DNA of 64,000 nucleotides from Actinostola sp. cb2023 (GCA_033675265.1 JAUJYZ010001058.1:648501-712500); one strand, 5' to 3'. Counted from the stretch's first letter, positions 1 through 13,632 are shown. Program-made: numbers and translations. Notes: generated from the sequence alone by a model not told the origin.

Positions 1-169
1 TACTTACAGTCGAACGATTTCTAAAGGCGTCATTAATATGCATGAATTGACGCGATAGAAACCCTGTCTACCCAGTGAAATACTATCAATGGATCAACGG
101 CTCTTCTAGAAATCAACATTTACACGAACGTCATGCCTTTATAATATGCTTTTTGCTGGTTTTTGAGAG

Positions 170-660
170 GTTTTGCGTATTAGTTATCTGATAGAGCGAG
201 AATGAGTTGAACTCACGTCGGCCGCTAGGAGTCATTCAACAGTGACAACAAACGACTTGAAGACAGAAGCCGAATTGATTACTTCGTAGTTTTTCATCGC
301 ATACACTATAAACTCGTCAAAAACTTACTTAACGACTGAACTTACACTTTATATAAGCTTTCAAGTGATAGCTTTTGAGTATTAGATATCTGTTAAAGCG
401 AGAATGAGTTGAACTCACGTCGACCGCTAAGAGTCAGTCATTCAAATGACAACAACACACGACTTGAAGACAGAAGTCGAATTGATTACTTCGTAATTTT
501 TCATCGCATACACTATAAACTCGTCAAAAACTTACTTAACAACTGAACTTACACTTTATATAAGCTTTCAAATGATAGGTTTTGCGTATTAGTCATCTGA
601 TAAAGCGAAGCTAAGCGAGAATGAGTTGAACTCACGTCGGTCGCTATGACAACAAGAGTC
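170..660. repeat. Tandem repeat of about 200 bp, two and a half copies
   Basis: Copies begin near 172, 373 and 581 with TATTAG(T/A)(T/C/A)ATCTG. They share GCGAGAATGAGTTGAACTCA and CATACACTATAAACTCGTCA. Confidence 0.8.
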
Positions 661-1553
661 TCGTGAAGACCAAGATTATTATAACTCGAAAAGGATACTG
701 TAAAGCTTCCGCGGATGATCCAACTTATGGGTGGAAAATGATCCTTATTTGTTTATCTTTATATCCCCTTAATATATTTGAATAGTTATCGTGATGAGCA
801 AAAAATATCGATGTTTTGATGGTGCCTATACAATTCCCATAGTAAAATGACCAAAAATATCCCTACTTTGCCATAAAAAGGATACTATAACAAAATAAGT
901 TTTGTAATTTTTATTGATATCAGCAGTTGGTTCATCATCTTGACTTTCATTTCCACCCTTAATAACTTTAGAAACTAATACACAAATCAAGAAAAAGACT
1001 AGCTTTGAGTACCCACTTCAGCCATTTTCGCCTAATTCCTTTGTAAATCGTGGAATTATCAGAGTCACACCCTAATGAACATCATTTGAATCTCGCGCCA
1101 AACAATAGGAAAGTCCCGTATGTGTCCCTCCATTCTGTGCGATGTGGTTCAATATATCGCTTTTCAGTCTCACTGAACACACATTAGATACCAGTCCTAC
1201 TCTCTCGCTCACGAGAGCGGATGGAATTAGCTTAGAGCTCCGAAGGCTCCGGATTTTGCATGAGATCAAAGCATATTGAGGAAAGATAACTTTTATCGTT
1301 TTAATGTTTGAACGCCCACCGTTTTTTTTTTTTTTAACTCGAAATGCCGTTCAGTAGTTTTTATCTAAATATTGACAAGCCACTAAAAGTTTCCCTAAAG
1401 TCATCGCGCGCTATTGAAAATCACTTGCGGCTGTTGCTGGATTGGGTTCCCTATGTGACTAAAGTGTCAATGTTGAGTATTTGACAACTGATTGAAACCT
1501 TTATATAAAACACTAATTCGTCCAATAATATCTTGACAACATGGTAGATTTAG
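661..1553. other. Intergenic, no feature recognised
   Basis: AT-rich sequence with a T-run at 1321-1336. The only open frame (minus strand 1269-1072) shows no coding character. Confidence 0.5.
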
Positions 1554-1555
1554 TT

Positions 1556-1745
1556 AAGGAATGATCAACGCTTAGCGTGCGTCCATCGAGTTATGGAGCA
1601 CGCAAGGATTTGGGAGAGCACGAGAGAAGCGTAAGAGTTGCTCGAGGCGTAGCCGAGAGCAACTCTAGCTTCACGGGTGCTCTCCCAAATTCCCGAGTGC
1701 TCCATTACTCGATGGACACACAGCTAAAGCGTTGACCATTCCTTT
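1556..1745. mobile_element. 190-bp fold-back element
   Basis: Arms of about 85 bases: AAGGAATGATCAACGCTTAG on the left and the matching GCGTTGACCATTCCTT on the right. CCATCGAGT and TTTGGGAGAGCA are also mirrored. CCAATCAGAGCGCGCG lies just downstream. Confidence 0.7.
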
Positions 1746-1749
1746 TATA

Positions 1750-2223
1750 ACATAGTCACTGCAAATTCAAATAAAACAATTTTATTTTCCGATTGATTTC
1801 AGAGCGCGCGCTATGGCGATGTGTCCACGCTAACCAACCAATCAGAGCGCGCGTTATATCATACCTATGTTATAATGAGACATAATGTTGCCATATGTTG
1901 TCTTAGGAAGTCATCAAATGACTCCATGCTGACTAGTACTCATGTATAATAACAGCTATAAGGTACATTGATAAAACTGATACAAACTTCCAAAGGGCGG
2001 TTGGATTTGTTTTATTTGTAGTTAAGAGGAATGGGAAGTCGGTAACGCTTGATTTAATATCTTGTGACTTTAATTAATGTATATGTATGGTGAAAAGCGT
2101 GCAGTCTTTTGATGGTTCCTTAATTACTGTTGCGATTTAGATATGTTTTATTAACTGATTTATTTATTTATTTGATATTACAGTTAGTGGGGGAAATCAC
2201 TGCTTACTCAGTTTCGCGTTTTG

Positions 2224-2262
<39 letters not shown>

Positions 2263-3405
2263 GAAACTATATTTCATGTATTTTTACACAAACAATTGCA
2301 AATCTCACTACATGTAGGTAATTTACAATTGACTACTTGAACTCGAAAATATAACTAACAAAAAGATAATAGTAACATAAATAATAATAATAATAATAAA
2401 TAATAAATAAAAATAATATAATGTATTTATAACAGCGCTTTTTCCAGGGAAGCCCAAAAGCGCATAACAATCAAATAAATCGATGACCGATGTGATGCGC
2501 AGTTCAGAGATTGAAAACGAGCTTTCTCGATATATTAGAAAACGTGTTTGATATATTACTTGTATTGAAAGTACAGTATGTCGAAAATATTGACACACTA
2601 AAATATCAAGTAAAACTACCAAATATGAACAAATAATAGTACTACCATATTTATTATATGCCGGGTAATAATATGTCTAATCAATATGTAATAATGGTAC
2701 TACCGCGCGCTTTTTCTATAAAGGTTGATACTTTCTGTTTGTGATACTGTGGGTATTTTCTAAATGAATCAATCGTGACAGTATTGTAGCTTTCCAATTA
2801 AAACCCTTTTCATGTTAATCTGCTGTGTCAGTGTGCTTCAAAAATATCTAGAATCAAAGAAAAGCGTGGGCCGCAAATTGTCAAAGTGAGTGCGCGACTG
2901 ATTTCATAGCTTCTCAGTGGAATTTTAAAATTGTATTCTCAGGGCAAAACTCGTCCCACTCCTCCCACAAATTAACGGTCATTTAAATCAGATGAAGCCT
3001 AACGTCGACTTAGCGATCTATCTAAACCAATCGAATGGTTTCCGAAATCCAAAGCTGACAAATTGTCACTTTCTACACAGAGTGGCCTTTTTGATGGAAA
3101 TTGATTCGAGTAATTGACTTTTTTCATTCAGGCCGTTTTCTAGAATTGATACTTTTGTCGGCTTTCTTGACTCCAATCAATCACGTGTACGTAATCAGCA
3201 GTGACTTATGTACTGACATGTTTGTTTAGTTGAGTAGGTTTATGTTTGGATAACAAATGTAACGAAGATAAAAAGTAAAAAGAACAGTAGACTTCTTTTG
3301 ATGAGAGAGTTTTAGAAGGGAGGGGACGAGAGTGGCCGGGGCTCATTGCGGTTTGTAAGGGGGATTTCTACTTTCCAGATAGATTACTATAACGTGACGT
3401 ACCTC
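1750..3405. other. Intergenic, with AAT microsatellite
   Basis: Contains an AAT tract at 2223-2261 and a shorter one near 2380-2410. Nothing else was recognised. Confidence 0.5.
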
Positions 3406-3407
3406 TG

Positions 3408-4010
3408 ATTGTCATGGTATATCTTACCTTACACCGACCACACAAGCAACATATATAATATGTCTACTGCATACCTATCACGTGACATAACTCTGATTGT
3501 CATGGTATATACCTTACCTTACACCGACCACACAAGCAACATATAATATGTCTACTGCATACCTATCACGTGACATACTTCTGATTGTCATGGTATATAC
3601 CTTACCTTACACCGACCACACAAGCAACATATATAATATGTCTACTGCATACCTATCACGTGACGTACCTCTGATTGTCATGGTATATACCTTACCTTAC
3701 ACCGACCACACAAGCAACATATATAATATGTCTACTGCATACCTATCACGTGACGTACCTCTGATTGTCATGGTATATACCTTACCTTACACCGACCACA
3801 CAAGCAACATATATAATATGTCTACTGCATACCTATCACGTGACGTACCTCTGATTGTCATGGTATATACCTTACCTTACACCGACCACACAAGCAACAT
3901 ATATAATATGTCTACTGCATACCTATCACGTGACGTACCTCTGATTGTCATGGTATATTCCTTACCTTACACCGACCACAAGCAACATATATAATAATGC
4001 ATAATCACGT
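3408..4010. repeat. 90-bp tandem array, about 7 copies
   Basis: The unit carries CATGGTATATACCTTACC, CCGACCACACAAGCAACATA and CCTATCACGTGAC (a CACGTG E-box). Because 90 is a multiple of 3 it gives a 165-codon artificial frame. Confidence 0.9.
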
Positions 4011-5078
4011 GACGTACCCTGACATGGACCACACCGACCACACAAATTAAATCTGACAAAATTAATAAAGCCGTCAAACAACGAATTATAATCGAATTTT
4101 GATTTCGGATGTTCATGCTGTTGCTTTCTACTCTGTGAGATTCGTACACAGTTTTTCACTTTTTTCGCTTTTAGGCTTCAACATACAAATCACTCTTATT
4201 TTTAAAATCAGTCAGCCGAAACTTACGGGAAATTGGTAAGCGGAAATGTGATGAAGTAAATCGAATAACAATTCTTGCGAAAATTAAAATATTATAATTA
4301 TAATTTTAAAAATGTAAATATTTTTCATGATGAGCAGCATAAGATAGGACAAAGAGTTATGGCGCTATGAATACCCAAATTGAGCCATCGAGGATTTCTA
4401 CTACTGTGCATTCTATTGCCATAGTGAGCTAAGACTGTAATTAAAACTACAGAAATTCAGAACCGTGTCAACAGTGTTCCAGCCATAAATAACCTCCTTC
4501 CTGCTCGACGATTTTTTTTCTCAACAAAAAAAATTACATTAAAAACAGCTTTGTTTCGGTAGTAATTGTACGTTAGTATTTTGGCGCGTTGTGATTATTT
4601 ACATCTGTATCTTCCTATTTTTAGCCCCGAAGAATCGAATAAAAATAAAAATAACAACATTAAAATGGATTTTTCGATATTGCAGTAAGTTCACTTACTT
4701 ACTGATAAGTAAGGAATTCATTGTGGCCATTCAGTCCCCAAATATCAGTTAAGAAAATTAGATGAATGAACACGGTGAGCTACCATAATGGAGCTTATCT
4801 CCGGCCTATATAGGCTGCCGCAAATTAAATCGGCAGAAGTAGGAATATTGATTGATTCACATTCGAATGAAACATCGAAAAATCAAACTGCCGACTGACG
4901 GAATAAATTGTTATGCTTAGTGGATCATAAAGTGATGACCACAGTGACAGGTGCCAATCGAGAACCTTGAGGATCGCCACATAATTGGGCGCAATGTGTC
5001 ATTACACGGGTCGAGTAGCCAAGTTTTAATGCGGACAGGACTAAATTGACGTAATAAAGGCTTATACTTTCACTACAG
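4011..5078. other. Intergenic, no feature recognised
   Basis: AT-rich sequence between the 90-bp array and the possible exon at 5079. Confidence 0.4.
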
Positions 5079-5284
5079 GCAGATGTTCCACGAGCCAAGC
5101 GCCAGCGTGAAGATGACGTTTTGGGTGCTTAGTTACACCAGAAGCTGCGTCGTGATTTACTGGTTAGCAGTCTTTTAGTTCCACCCAGGCTCACCCTTAG
5201 AATACCACGTGAAACTTACCTGCAGATTTTAAAACTTGACACAAGTGATGTAGTGGACGCTGCTGGCCTTTCTGTCGATTCAAG
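5079..5284 (+). pseudogene. Possible orphan exon with one in-frame stop, product unknown
   Basis: Flanked by acceptor TTTCACTACAG and donor TCAAG|GTAAAA. One frame runs through all 206 bases. It opens with ADVPRAKRQREDDVLGA and after TAG at 5130-5132 continues with LLVPPRLTLRIPRETYLQIL and DVVDAAGLSVDS. The composition looks coding, and PRAKRQRE resembles a nuclear localisation signal. No neighbouring exon was found. It may be an exon captured or left by a dead gene or transposon. Confidence 0.35.
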
Positions 5285-7120
5285 GTAAAAAATAAACTTG
5301 TGTTAGAGTTGAAGGGAATAGATATCCACGATAGTGTGTATACCGTAAATGTACACAAACCCTAAAAATAATACATGGCCGTGGTGCTATCTTTGAGATA
5401 TCCCAGAAGTGAGCCATTTTTAAATCTTAAAAGATACAACCTCACCAAGACGAAAATCATTTTTCGACGACTCAAGGGCAGATCTGTGATTAGTGATTTG
5501 TAAAGTAAATCGTAATCTACTTAAAATTCACTGGTTCGCTCTATGACCATATGTGTTTTTATACGAATAGTGTTCACTTAACTCTACTTACAGGTAGAGA
5601 AGATAATTTAGTACTTGTATAACTAGGATAGAATGAGTTACAACATGGGCTATCGACACACTTCGTATAGGTTTGACATTTTCAAGCGAGCGTTTAAACG
5701 TTAAATGTTGTCGAATTCGGAAGATATTAATTATATTCTGGTAACATCTCAATAGGTTTAAAATCCCGTATCACTGAGCCATCTCAACCACCACATCAAT
5801 CCCTTATCAGCCTCGACATCCAATGTTTTCCCATAACTTACTATTTTATTGGAGTTTCTCATGAATATAAAAATGTTATTCGACTCCAAAGAAGGCAATT
5901 TAAGGGTGTATGTTTTTGACTATTTTCTTTTTCATGTGTTTTGATTGATTTTTTGTAGCCGCAAGCACTGCCAAAATGAAATGTTCAGAATTAAAAAATA
6001 ACGTCGAGCAGATAGATGGAGCACCAGATGGCGTACATTAACTGATTCCATATTCAAGCTGTATGTAGATGAGAAATACTTGTAAGGGCCCACAATGTCA
6101 CCAAACAAATTCCCATGCTTTTATCCGCCAAGAACTTAAAACATTATCATGTATTATTTCTGATCACGACTAAAAGATCAATTATAGTTAGGGTGCTCCG
6201 TCAATGAGTTTTTTTTATCAATGCGGCCACCGCATACCGTGTTTTGTGTTTTGGTGAGGAGTGCGCTATCAAGAGCGTACTACTTTGATAGTCATCAAAA
6301 TATGTTTACAACAAAATCCTGACTGAAAATAGAAAATTAAACCGGAAAGTAAATATGGAAACGCACAGAGAAAACGAGGAGATAAAAAAAAATGAGACCA
6401 CCGGAGAGAGGAGAAAAAACAACAACAAAGAATGAATGAATGAAATTAAAGCAGCAATAGATTGTGCTGGAAGACTAAAAGCAAGTTCAACTATTGACTT
6501 AGAACTCCAAAACTCATGCAAAGCATTCAATTTATCGGTCCTTAGCAACCCATACACCTTAAACAAGTCAACCAACAATTAGAAAACGGTTGAGAACCGC
6601 TAAATTTATTCCTTAAGCTTTGATCTCGTAAAACCACTTTGTCGTACTTTGGTTGTAAATTAATCGCTTTATCTTAGGCGAACTATAATCTCATCACTGT
6701 AATTGTATTGTATGTAAAGCATTGCTTTATCTTAGGCGAACCATAATCTCATCACTGTAATTGTACTGTATGTAATAAAGCATTGCTTTGAAAACAGTTT
6801 CCGTAATAAGAATTTTTCCAATCGTTTTATTTTTATTCGCGACGATAGTAAGCATCCTTATAATCGACAGGCGCCGGTCAGCGGCGTATCGTGCATACAC
6901 ATAAAACAGACCCAGATTAAAACAAGTCTAAAGCTGTAGAATTAAATATTTAACTTAATGTGTAGAAGTTAAGCTGTTAAGTAAACATGTTTCCCTTCTC
7001 TCACTATTCACATTAATAGTGCTTATAATTTCGCTATACCTGATAGTTCGTAATACAGTCTGTTTATCGAACACCTTCCGTATTAATTAAGAACATTTTC
7101 TTCCCGGCGATTAATAACAC
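5285..7120. other. Intergenic, with a 62-bp tandem duplication
   Basis: A unit with GCTTTATCTTAGGCGAAC and ATAATCTCATCACTGTAATT is duplicated at about 6665-6790. Nothing else was recognised. Confidence 0.5.
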
Positions 7121-7124
7121 TGCG

Positions 7125-10111
7125 CCAGCCATATTGAATCACATTCCATAGAAGCCCTATCATCCAAGATGGCCGCCATGTCATTGATGTCGGCCATGTT
7201 GAATCACAATCGTATATATAGGGAACTAACTAATTGTGTTACTATCATCCAAGATGGCCGCCATGTCATTGATGTCAGCCATGTTGAATCACAATCGTAT
7301 ATATAGGAACTAACTAATTGTGTTACTATCATCCAAGATGGCCGCCATGTCATTGATGTCAGCCATGTTGAATCACAATCGTATAGGGAACTAACTAATT
7401 GTGTTACTATCATCCAAGATGGCCGCCATGTCATTGATGTCAGCCATGTTGAATCACAATCGTATATATAGGAACTAACTAATTGTGTTACTATCATCCA
7501 AGATGGCCGCCATGTCATTGATGTCGGCCATGTTGAATCACAATCGTATAGGGAACTAATTAATTGTGTTACTATCATCCAAGATGGCCGCCATGTCATT
7601 GATGTCGGCCATGTTGAATCACAATCGTATAGGGAACTAATTAATTGTGTTACTATCATCCAAGATGACCGCCATGTCATTGATGTCGGCCATGTTGAAT
7701 CACAATCGTATAGGGAACTAACTAATTGTGTTACTATCATCCAAGATGACCGCCATGTCATTGATGTCGGCCATGTTGAATCACAATCGTATAGGGAACT
7801 AACTAATTGTGTTACTATCATCCAAGATGACCGCCATGTCATTGATGTCGGCCATGTTGAATCACAATCGTTTAGGGAACTAACTAATTGTGTTACTATC
7901 ATCCAAGATGGCCGCCATGTCATTGATGTCAGCCATGTTGAATCACAATCGTATAGGGAACTAACTAATTGTGTTACTATCATCCAAGATGGCCGCCATG
8001 TCATTGATGTCAGCCATGTTGAATCACAATCGTATAGGGAACTAACTAATTGTGTTACTATCATCCAAGATGGCCGCCATGTCATTGATGTCAGCCATGT
8101 TGAATCACAATCGTATAGGAAACTAGCTAATTGTGTTACTATCATCCAAGATGGCCGCCATGTCATTGATGTCAGCCATGTTGAATCACAATCGTATAGG
8201 GAACTAACTAATTGTGTTACTATCATCCAAGATGGCCGCCATGTCATTGATGTCAGCCATGTTGAATCACAATCGTATAGGGAACTAGGGAACTAACTAA
8301 TTGTGTTACTATCATCCAAGATGGCCGCCATGTCATTGATGTCAGCCATGTTGAATCACAATCGTATAGGGAACTAACTAATTGTGTTACTATCATCCAA
8401 GATGGCCGCCATGTCATTGATGTCATTGATCACAATGTCAGCCATGTTGAATCACAATCGTATAGCCATGGAACTAACTAACTAATTATTGTGTTACTAT
8501 CATCCAAGATGGCCGCCATGTCATTGATGTCGGCCATGTTGAATCACAATCGTATAGGGAACTAACTAATTATTGTGTTACTATCATCCAAGATGGCCGC
8601 CATGTCATTGATGTCGGCCATGTTGAATCACAATCGTATAGGGTGTGTTACTATCATCCAGATGGCCGCCATGTCATTGATGTCGGCCATGTTGAATCAC
8701 AATCGTATAGGGAACTAACTAATTGTGTTACTATCATCCAAGATGGCCGCCATGTCATTGATGTCGGCCATGTTGAATCACAATCGTATAGGGAACTAAC
8801 TAATTGTGTTACTATCATCCAAGATGGCCGCCATGTCATTGATGTCGGCCATGTTGAATCACAATCGTATAGGGAACTAACTAATTGTGTTACTATCATC
8901 CAAGATGGCCGCCATGTCATTGATGTGCCATGTTGAATTACTATCATCCAAGATGGCCGCCATGTCATTGATGTCGGCCATGTTGAATCACAATCGTATA
9001 GGGAACTAACTAATTGTGTTACTATCATCCAAGATGGCCGCCATGTCATTGATGTCGGCCATGTTGAATCACAATCGTATAGGGAACTAACTAATTGTGT
9101 GTTACTATCATCCAAGATGGCCGCCATGTCATTGATGTCGGCCATGTTGAATCACAATCGTATAGGGAACTAACTAATTGTGTTACTATCATCCAAGATG
9201 GCCGCCATGTCATTGATGTCGGCCATGTTGAATCACAATCGTATAGGGAACTAACTAATTATTGTGTTACTATCATCCAAGATGGCCGCCATGTCATTGA
9301 TGTCGGCCATGTTGAATCACAATCGTATAGGGAACTAACTAATTGTGTTACTATCATCCACGATGGCCGCCATGTCATTGATGTCGGCCATGTTGAATCA
9401 CAATCGTATAGGGAACTAACATGTTGAATCACACGATGGCCGCCATGTCATGATGTCGGCCATGTTGAATCACAATCGTATAGGGAACTAACTAATTATT
9501 GTGTTACTATCATCCAAGATGGCCGCCATGTCATTGATGTCGGCCATGTTGATTCACAATCGTATAGGGAACTAACTAATTGTGTTACTATCATCCAAGA
9601 TGGCCGCCATGTCATTGATGTCGGCCATGTTGAATCACAATCGTATAGGGAACTAACTAATAGTGTTACTATCATCCAAGATGACCGCCATGTCATTGAT
9701 GTCGGCCATGTTGAATCACAATCGTATAGGGAACTAACTAATTGTGTTACTATCATCCAAGATGACCGCCATGTCATTGATGTCGGCCATGTTGAATCAC
9801 AATCGTATAGGGAACTAGCTAATTGTGTTACTATCATCCACGATGGCCGCCATGTCATTGATGTCGGCCATGTTGAATCACAATCGTATAGGGAACTAAC
9901 TAATTATTGTGTTACTATCATCCAAGATGGCCGCCATGTCATTGATGTCGGCCATGTTGATTCACAATCGTATAGGGAACTAACTAATTGTGTTACTATC
10001 ATCCAAGATGACCGCCATGTCATTGTGTTCTAATTGTGTTACTATCATCCAAGATGACCGCCATGTCATTGATGTCGGCCATGTTGAATCACAATCGTAT
10101 AGGGAACTAAC
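7125..10111. repeat. 81-bp satellite, about 36 copies
   Basis: The unit carries CATCCAAGATGGCCGCCATG, TCATTGATGTCGGCCATG and AATCGTATAGGGAACTAACT. Variants include AGATGACCGCC and an A/G change in the second box. The period is mostly a multiple of 3, which creates long false frames in both directions. Confidence 0.92.
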
Positions 10112-11818
10112 CAGGAGCCCATAAGTAGGAGCGTCCATGCTCCATACTGGGTCTGTGTCACAGCGTTTTCACAAGTGTGGTTATTTTTAGAACAGTTTTT
10201 CCGCGAAAGAAGGCCATTTGACCAATCAGAGAACGTTTCCGGTATGACGGTTTCATTTCCGGTTTCACGACAAAAATAAAATGGCGGACAGACCCGAATA
10301 GATGAATGTACAAATAAAAGTCAGGATTATCCAGTTTTCTTTGTGTTTGATTCCTAATTTTATCATACCAACAACTTCCCGGGATTCCATATAGGCCGCT
10401 ACTTTGAACCTTGACCTAAAATTATACACTGCGTTTCCCGAACGAAGTGAACTTACAGGATTTGAATTGAAGTGATGGCCAGGCGGCTTCGTGGCAGAGT
10501 TTCGTGGATAGATAATGTGAACGCGTGTTTTCTGATCAGAAATATCAGTTCCTGTTAACGTCACGGAGAAATACAAACGTATTATGAAGCGTTGTGCCTC
10601 TGAAACGTTAGAACATCAAAGTTAAAGTCAAGTAAGGTGCATTGAAAGCGATAGTTCTTCGCGAGCACATGGTCATGTTGATGTCGATGGTTCACAGCAC
10701 GGCTTACTTCAATCAGTCAAAAACCTCTTACTGCGATTCTCAGCATTATGCGAACTCAGACATTTAGGCAGTTGGCTTGTAATTTGGTTTTTCGCTTCTG
10801 TCACTCAATCAACATAAAAAAATCAGAAAACTTAAAAGTAAAAGTCAGAAGACCCACCAAATGGAAACCAAATATGATTTTGAGCTAAATTATGGATCAT
10901 TTGGTCGAAGAATGTATTTAGTTTTGAATTTGATTAATTGACAAGTTCCAGCCGACTGTTTGAATGTCTGAGTTCGCATTACGGCATAATACTGAGGCCA
11001 GTAAGAAGGTCACTGAATTTAAAAACAAAGTAATTTTGAGTCAGTTTCGCTCAACTTTTTATTGACAGTGAAGCGTGTGTAAATAATAAGCTTACTTGAC
11101 TCAGTGAGTGAATAAAACTTGAATGAAGCGTGTTTTTATTAATATATTTCAAATCAGACTCACAGAAAATATTCACAATCCATTTTTAAGTCATTTTTAG
11201 GTAACAGAAAAGACACAACAAACACGCTTACTTTCACCATTCTTGTAATTTGATTCACTCCGCCGTGACTCGTCCCAGTTGTCGCTCATCATGCAGTTTC
11301 AGCGAATTTGTTTTTGAATAGCCTTGTCTTCAACCTCCACAACGATAATTACAAGATACCACTAAGCCACATCCAAGAATAAATTGAATTCACTTTCTGA
11401 CGAAATAGTTTAGACGAAAATATGTCTTTGAAAGTCCATCCACACGTTACAACAGCTTCTCAGTCGGCCCCTTCGTGTTCGAGTTCTTCGAACCACTTGC
11501 TTTGGATTCCTTAGGCTAAGAAGCACAATCGTCACCACTATCACTTTCAAGTGCTTCTGATGTACCGAATGACTCAATACTGCTCTCACTACCACTAGAC
11601 GATTCGTAGTTTAGTTCACTTGAAGAACACTGTTTGTCGCTATCGGATGCCATCTTTATTTTACCTGCTATCTCATCAAAATTCATAAAAAACGTCATAC
11701 CGAAGACGTTCTCTGATTGGTCAAAATTCGCGGGAAAACTGTTCTAAAAATAACCACACTTGTGAAAACGCTGTGACACTATCCAATACCGTATGGAAGC
11801 TCCTACTTATGGGCTCCT
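10112..11818. mobile_element. 1.7-kb non-autonomous transposon inside the 81-bp satellite
   Basis: The ends are inverted repeats of about 115 bases starting AGGAGCCCATAAGTAGGAGC. The satellite is interrupted, and GAACTAAC is repeated on both sides (10104-10111 and 11819-11826; 7 or 8 bp depending on the boundary). A nested inverted pair occurs at about 10729-11010. A minus-strand open frame at 11698-11516 has an acidic, Ser-rich start (MASDSDKQCSSSELNYESSS) like the N terminus of some transposases, but nothing recognisable follows. Confidence 0.7.
11516..11698 (-). pseudogene. Acidic Ser-rich open frame inside the nested transposon, not identified
   Basis: 60 codons, compositionally biased (Ser, Asp, Glu), ending SGDDCAS. 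Coding-like composition contrasts with the AT-rich surroundings. It may be a remnant of an N-terminal transposase exon. No motif allows assignment. Confidence 0.25.
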
Positions 11819-12155
11819 GAACTAACTAATTAGTGTTACTATCATCCACGATGGCCGCCATGTCATTGATGTCGGCCATGTTGAATCACAATCGTATAGG
11901 GAACTAACTAATTATTGTGTTACTATCATCCAAGATGGCCGCCATGTCATTGATGTCGGCCATGTTGAATCACAATCGTATAGGAAACTAGCTAATTGTG
12001 TTACTATCATCCAAGATGGCCGCCATGTCATTGATGTCGGCCATGTTAAATCGCAATCGTATAGGGAACTAGCTAATTGTGTTACTATCATCCAAGATGG
12101 CCGCCATATCATTAATGTCGGTCAAGTGGAATCACAATCGTATAGGGAACTAACG
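11819..12155. repeat. 81-bp satellite, continuation of about 4 copies
   Basis: The same unit resumes after the 1.7-kb insertion and decays at the right edge (ATATCATTAATGTCGGTCAA). Confidence 0.9.
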
Positions 12156-12216
12156 TAATTATCAATGTAAGAACTTTATTAGGTGTAAACGTATTGGCAT
12201 CCAAAATCAATAATTG

Positions 12217-12525
12217 ACCTTTTCGTAGTTTCCCAGAATGCTTCTGCAGGATTCTGCGCGCGCAAGCGAGGTCAGGGTGCAAAATAGATCAAAAATATTA
12301 AGAGAGAATGAAGAAATTCAGTAGAAAACTTAGACTTTTAAGTTAAAAGTGCGTAAGAAGAATACAAAGATGGATACAAATTTTCAAGCAAAGAAAATAG
12401 TTTTTTCCTGTTCTTGATGAGGTACAGTAGTCATATTTTCCTCAAAACACTATCAATTCTAAATATTTTCCCCCCTGACCTCGCTTGCGCGCGCAGAATC
12501 CTGAAGCATTCTGGGAACGAAAAGG
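12217..12525. mobile_element. 310-bp MITE with 52-bp inverted ends
   Basis: CTTTTCGTAGTTTCCCAGAA and GATTCTGCGCGCGCAAGCGA on the left are mirrored at 12474-12525. Confidence 0.7.
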
Positions 12526-13090
12526 TGCATTTCTCCTTGTGAGTATTGATGGCAGGTATTAATAAAGTGTATTACTGATATACATCCACATCATAAATAA
12601 GGTTAAGAAAGGCATGTTTGTTTGTTTGTTCGTTCACGATCGCAATTTGTTCATTTTTGACGATTTCTGAAAAAAATTGCTCGATGACATGCCTTGATTT
12701 GTTGATATTTTGTAGCTTTAGTTAAATATACACTTAGAGTAAAAAATATCACGGTAGGTCACCGAACTAGATTTTAATATTCGACATTGCAGTACCGACA
12801 TGCCGAGTCCGCCATATAGCGAAGGCCTTACCACAGGTAGCCCACCCAACAAAATATGTACGTATGCACAGAAGTGATGCGCACGAATATTCTGTGCTGT
12901 AGCTTCAGTTAATCTGTGATGGTTTGCACAAAGACAGAGTGGCCGTGTTGCTAATGGGGAAGCCTTTGTTCTGATCGGGCACCAACATGGCCGCCTTGGC
13001 GTCACTGGTGCTGTGATGTGTACCTGGATAAAACACGCCGCTTAATTAATTGACTATCGATCATTTCACAGCCATGCATCCTTCAATAGG
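12526..13090. other. Intergenic, no feature recognised
   Basis: The minus-strand frame at 13005-12718 has no recognisable domain. Confidence 0.4.
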
Positions 13091-13093
13091 GGA

Positions 13094-13096
<3 letters not shown>

Positions 13097-13145
<49 letters not shown>

Positions 13146-13205
13146 GTGATAATAATAATAATAATTAAAATAATAATAATAGTGATGATGATAATAATAA
13201 TAATC
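13097..13205. repeat. AAT microsatellite
   Basis: ATA units with GTGATA and GATG interruptions. Confidence 0.9.
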
Positions 13206-13499
13206 ATATTCATTTTGAAATCACTAGTAAATCCTGCAATCTGATTGGCTAAAAATGGTGCGATGAAATCATTAATTGCACTATTTTGGATCATTAATTG
13301 CACCAATTTTTTTTTTTTTTTAAATTTTCGCACAGAAACTCTAATTTTATTAAATTCAAACGATTCTTCATAAAAAGTAATTTGTAATTTAGAATGAAAG
13401 AGTTGTATTTCAGGCATCAAAATTATTCTTATTATTGCAACTTACCACCTAAATATAACGAGTGTATTTGAAAAGATTTCAAAATGAATATGATTAATA

Positions 13500-13627
13500 G
13501 GTAATTGAACTGCGTGTCGTGCAATTTTGGTCTGAAATCATACTCGTGATAACAAATTGCACTCCCGCTACGCGGTCGTGCAATTTTGTTTTCAGACCAA
13601 ATTGCACTCCACTCAGTTCAATTACCA
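13500..13627. repeat. Hairpin element with 38-bp arms
   Basis: GGTAATTGAACTG and TTTTGGTCTGAAA on the left are mirrored by TTTCAGACCAAATTG and CAGTTCAATTACC on the right. Confidence 0.7.
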
Positions 13628-13632
13628 TTACT

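Noticed and set aside
3497..3994. 165-codon frame with 30-residue periodicity
   Set aside because: Translation of the 90-bp tandem array.
7204..9858. Repeated frames MTWRPSWMIVTQ and VTIIQDGRHVIDVGH on opposite strands
   Set aside because: The 81-bp satellite is a multiple of 3 and open on both strands. Repeat-driven, not a gene.
7125..10111. CRISPR-like array
   Set aside because: The units are contiguous tandem repeats without unique spacers, in a eukaryotic genome.
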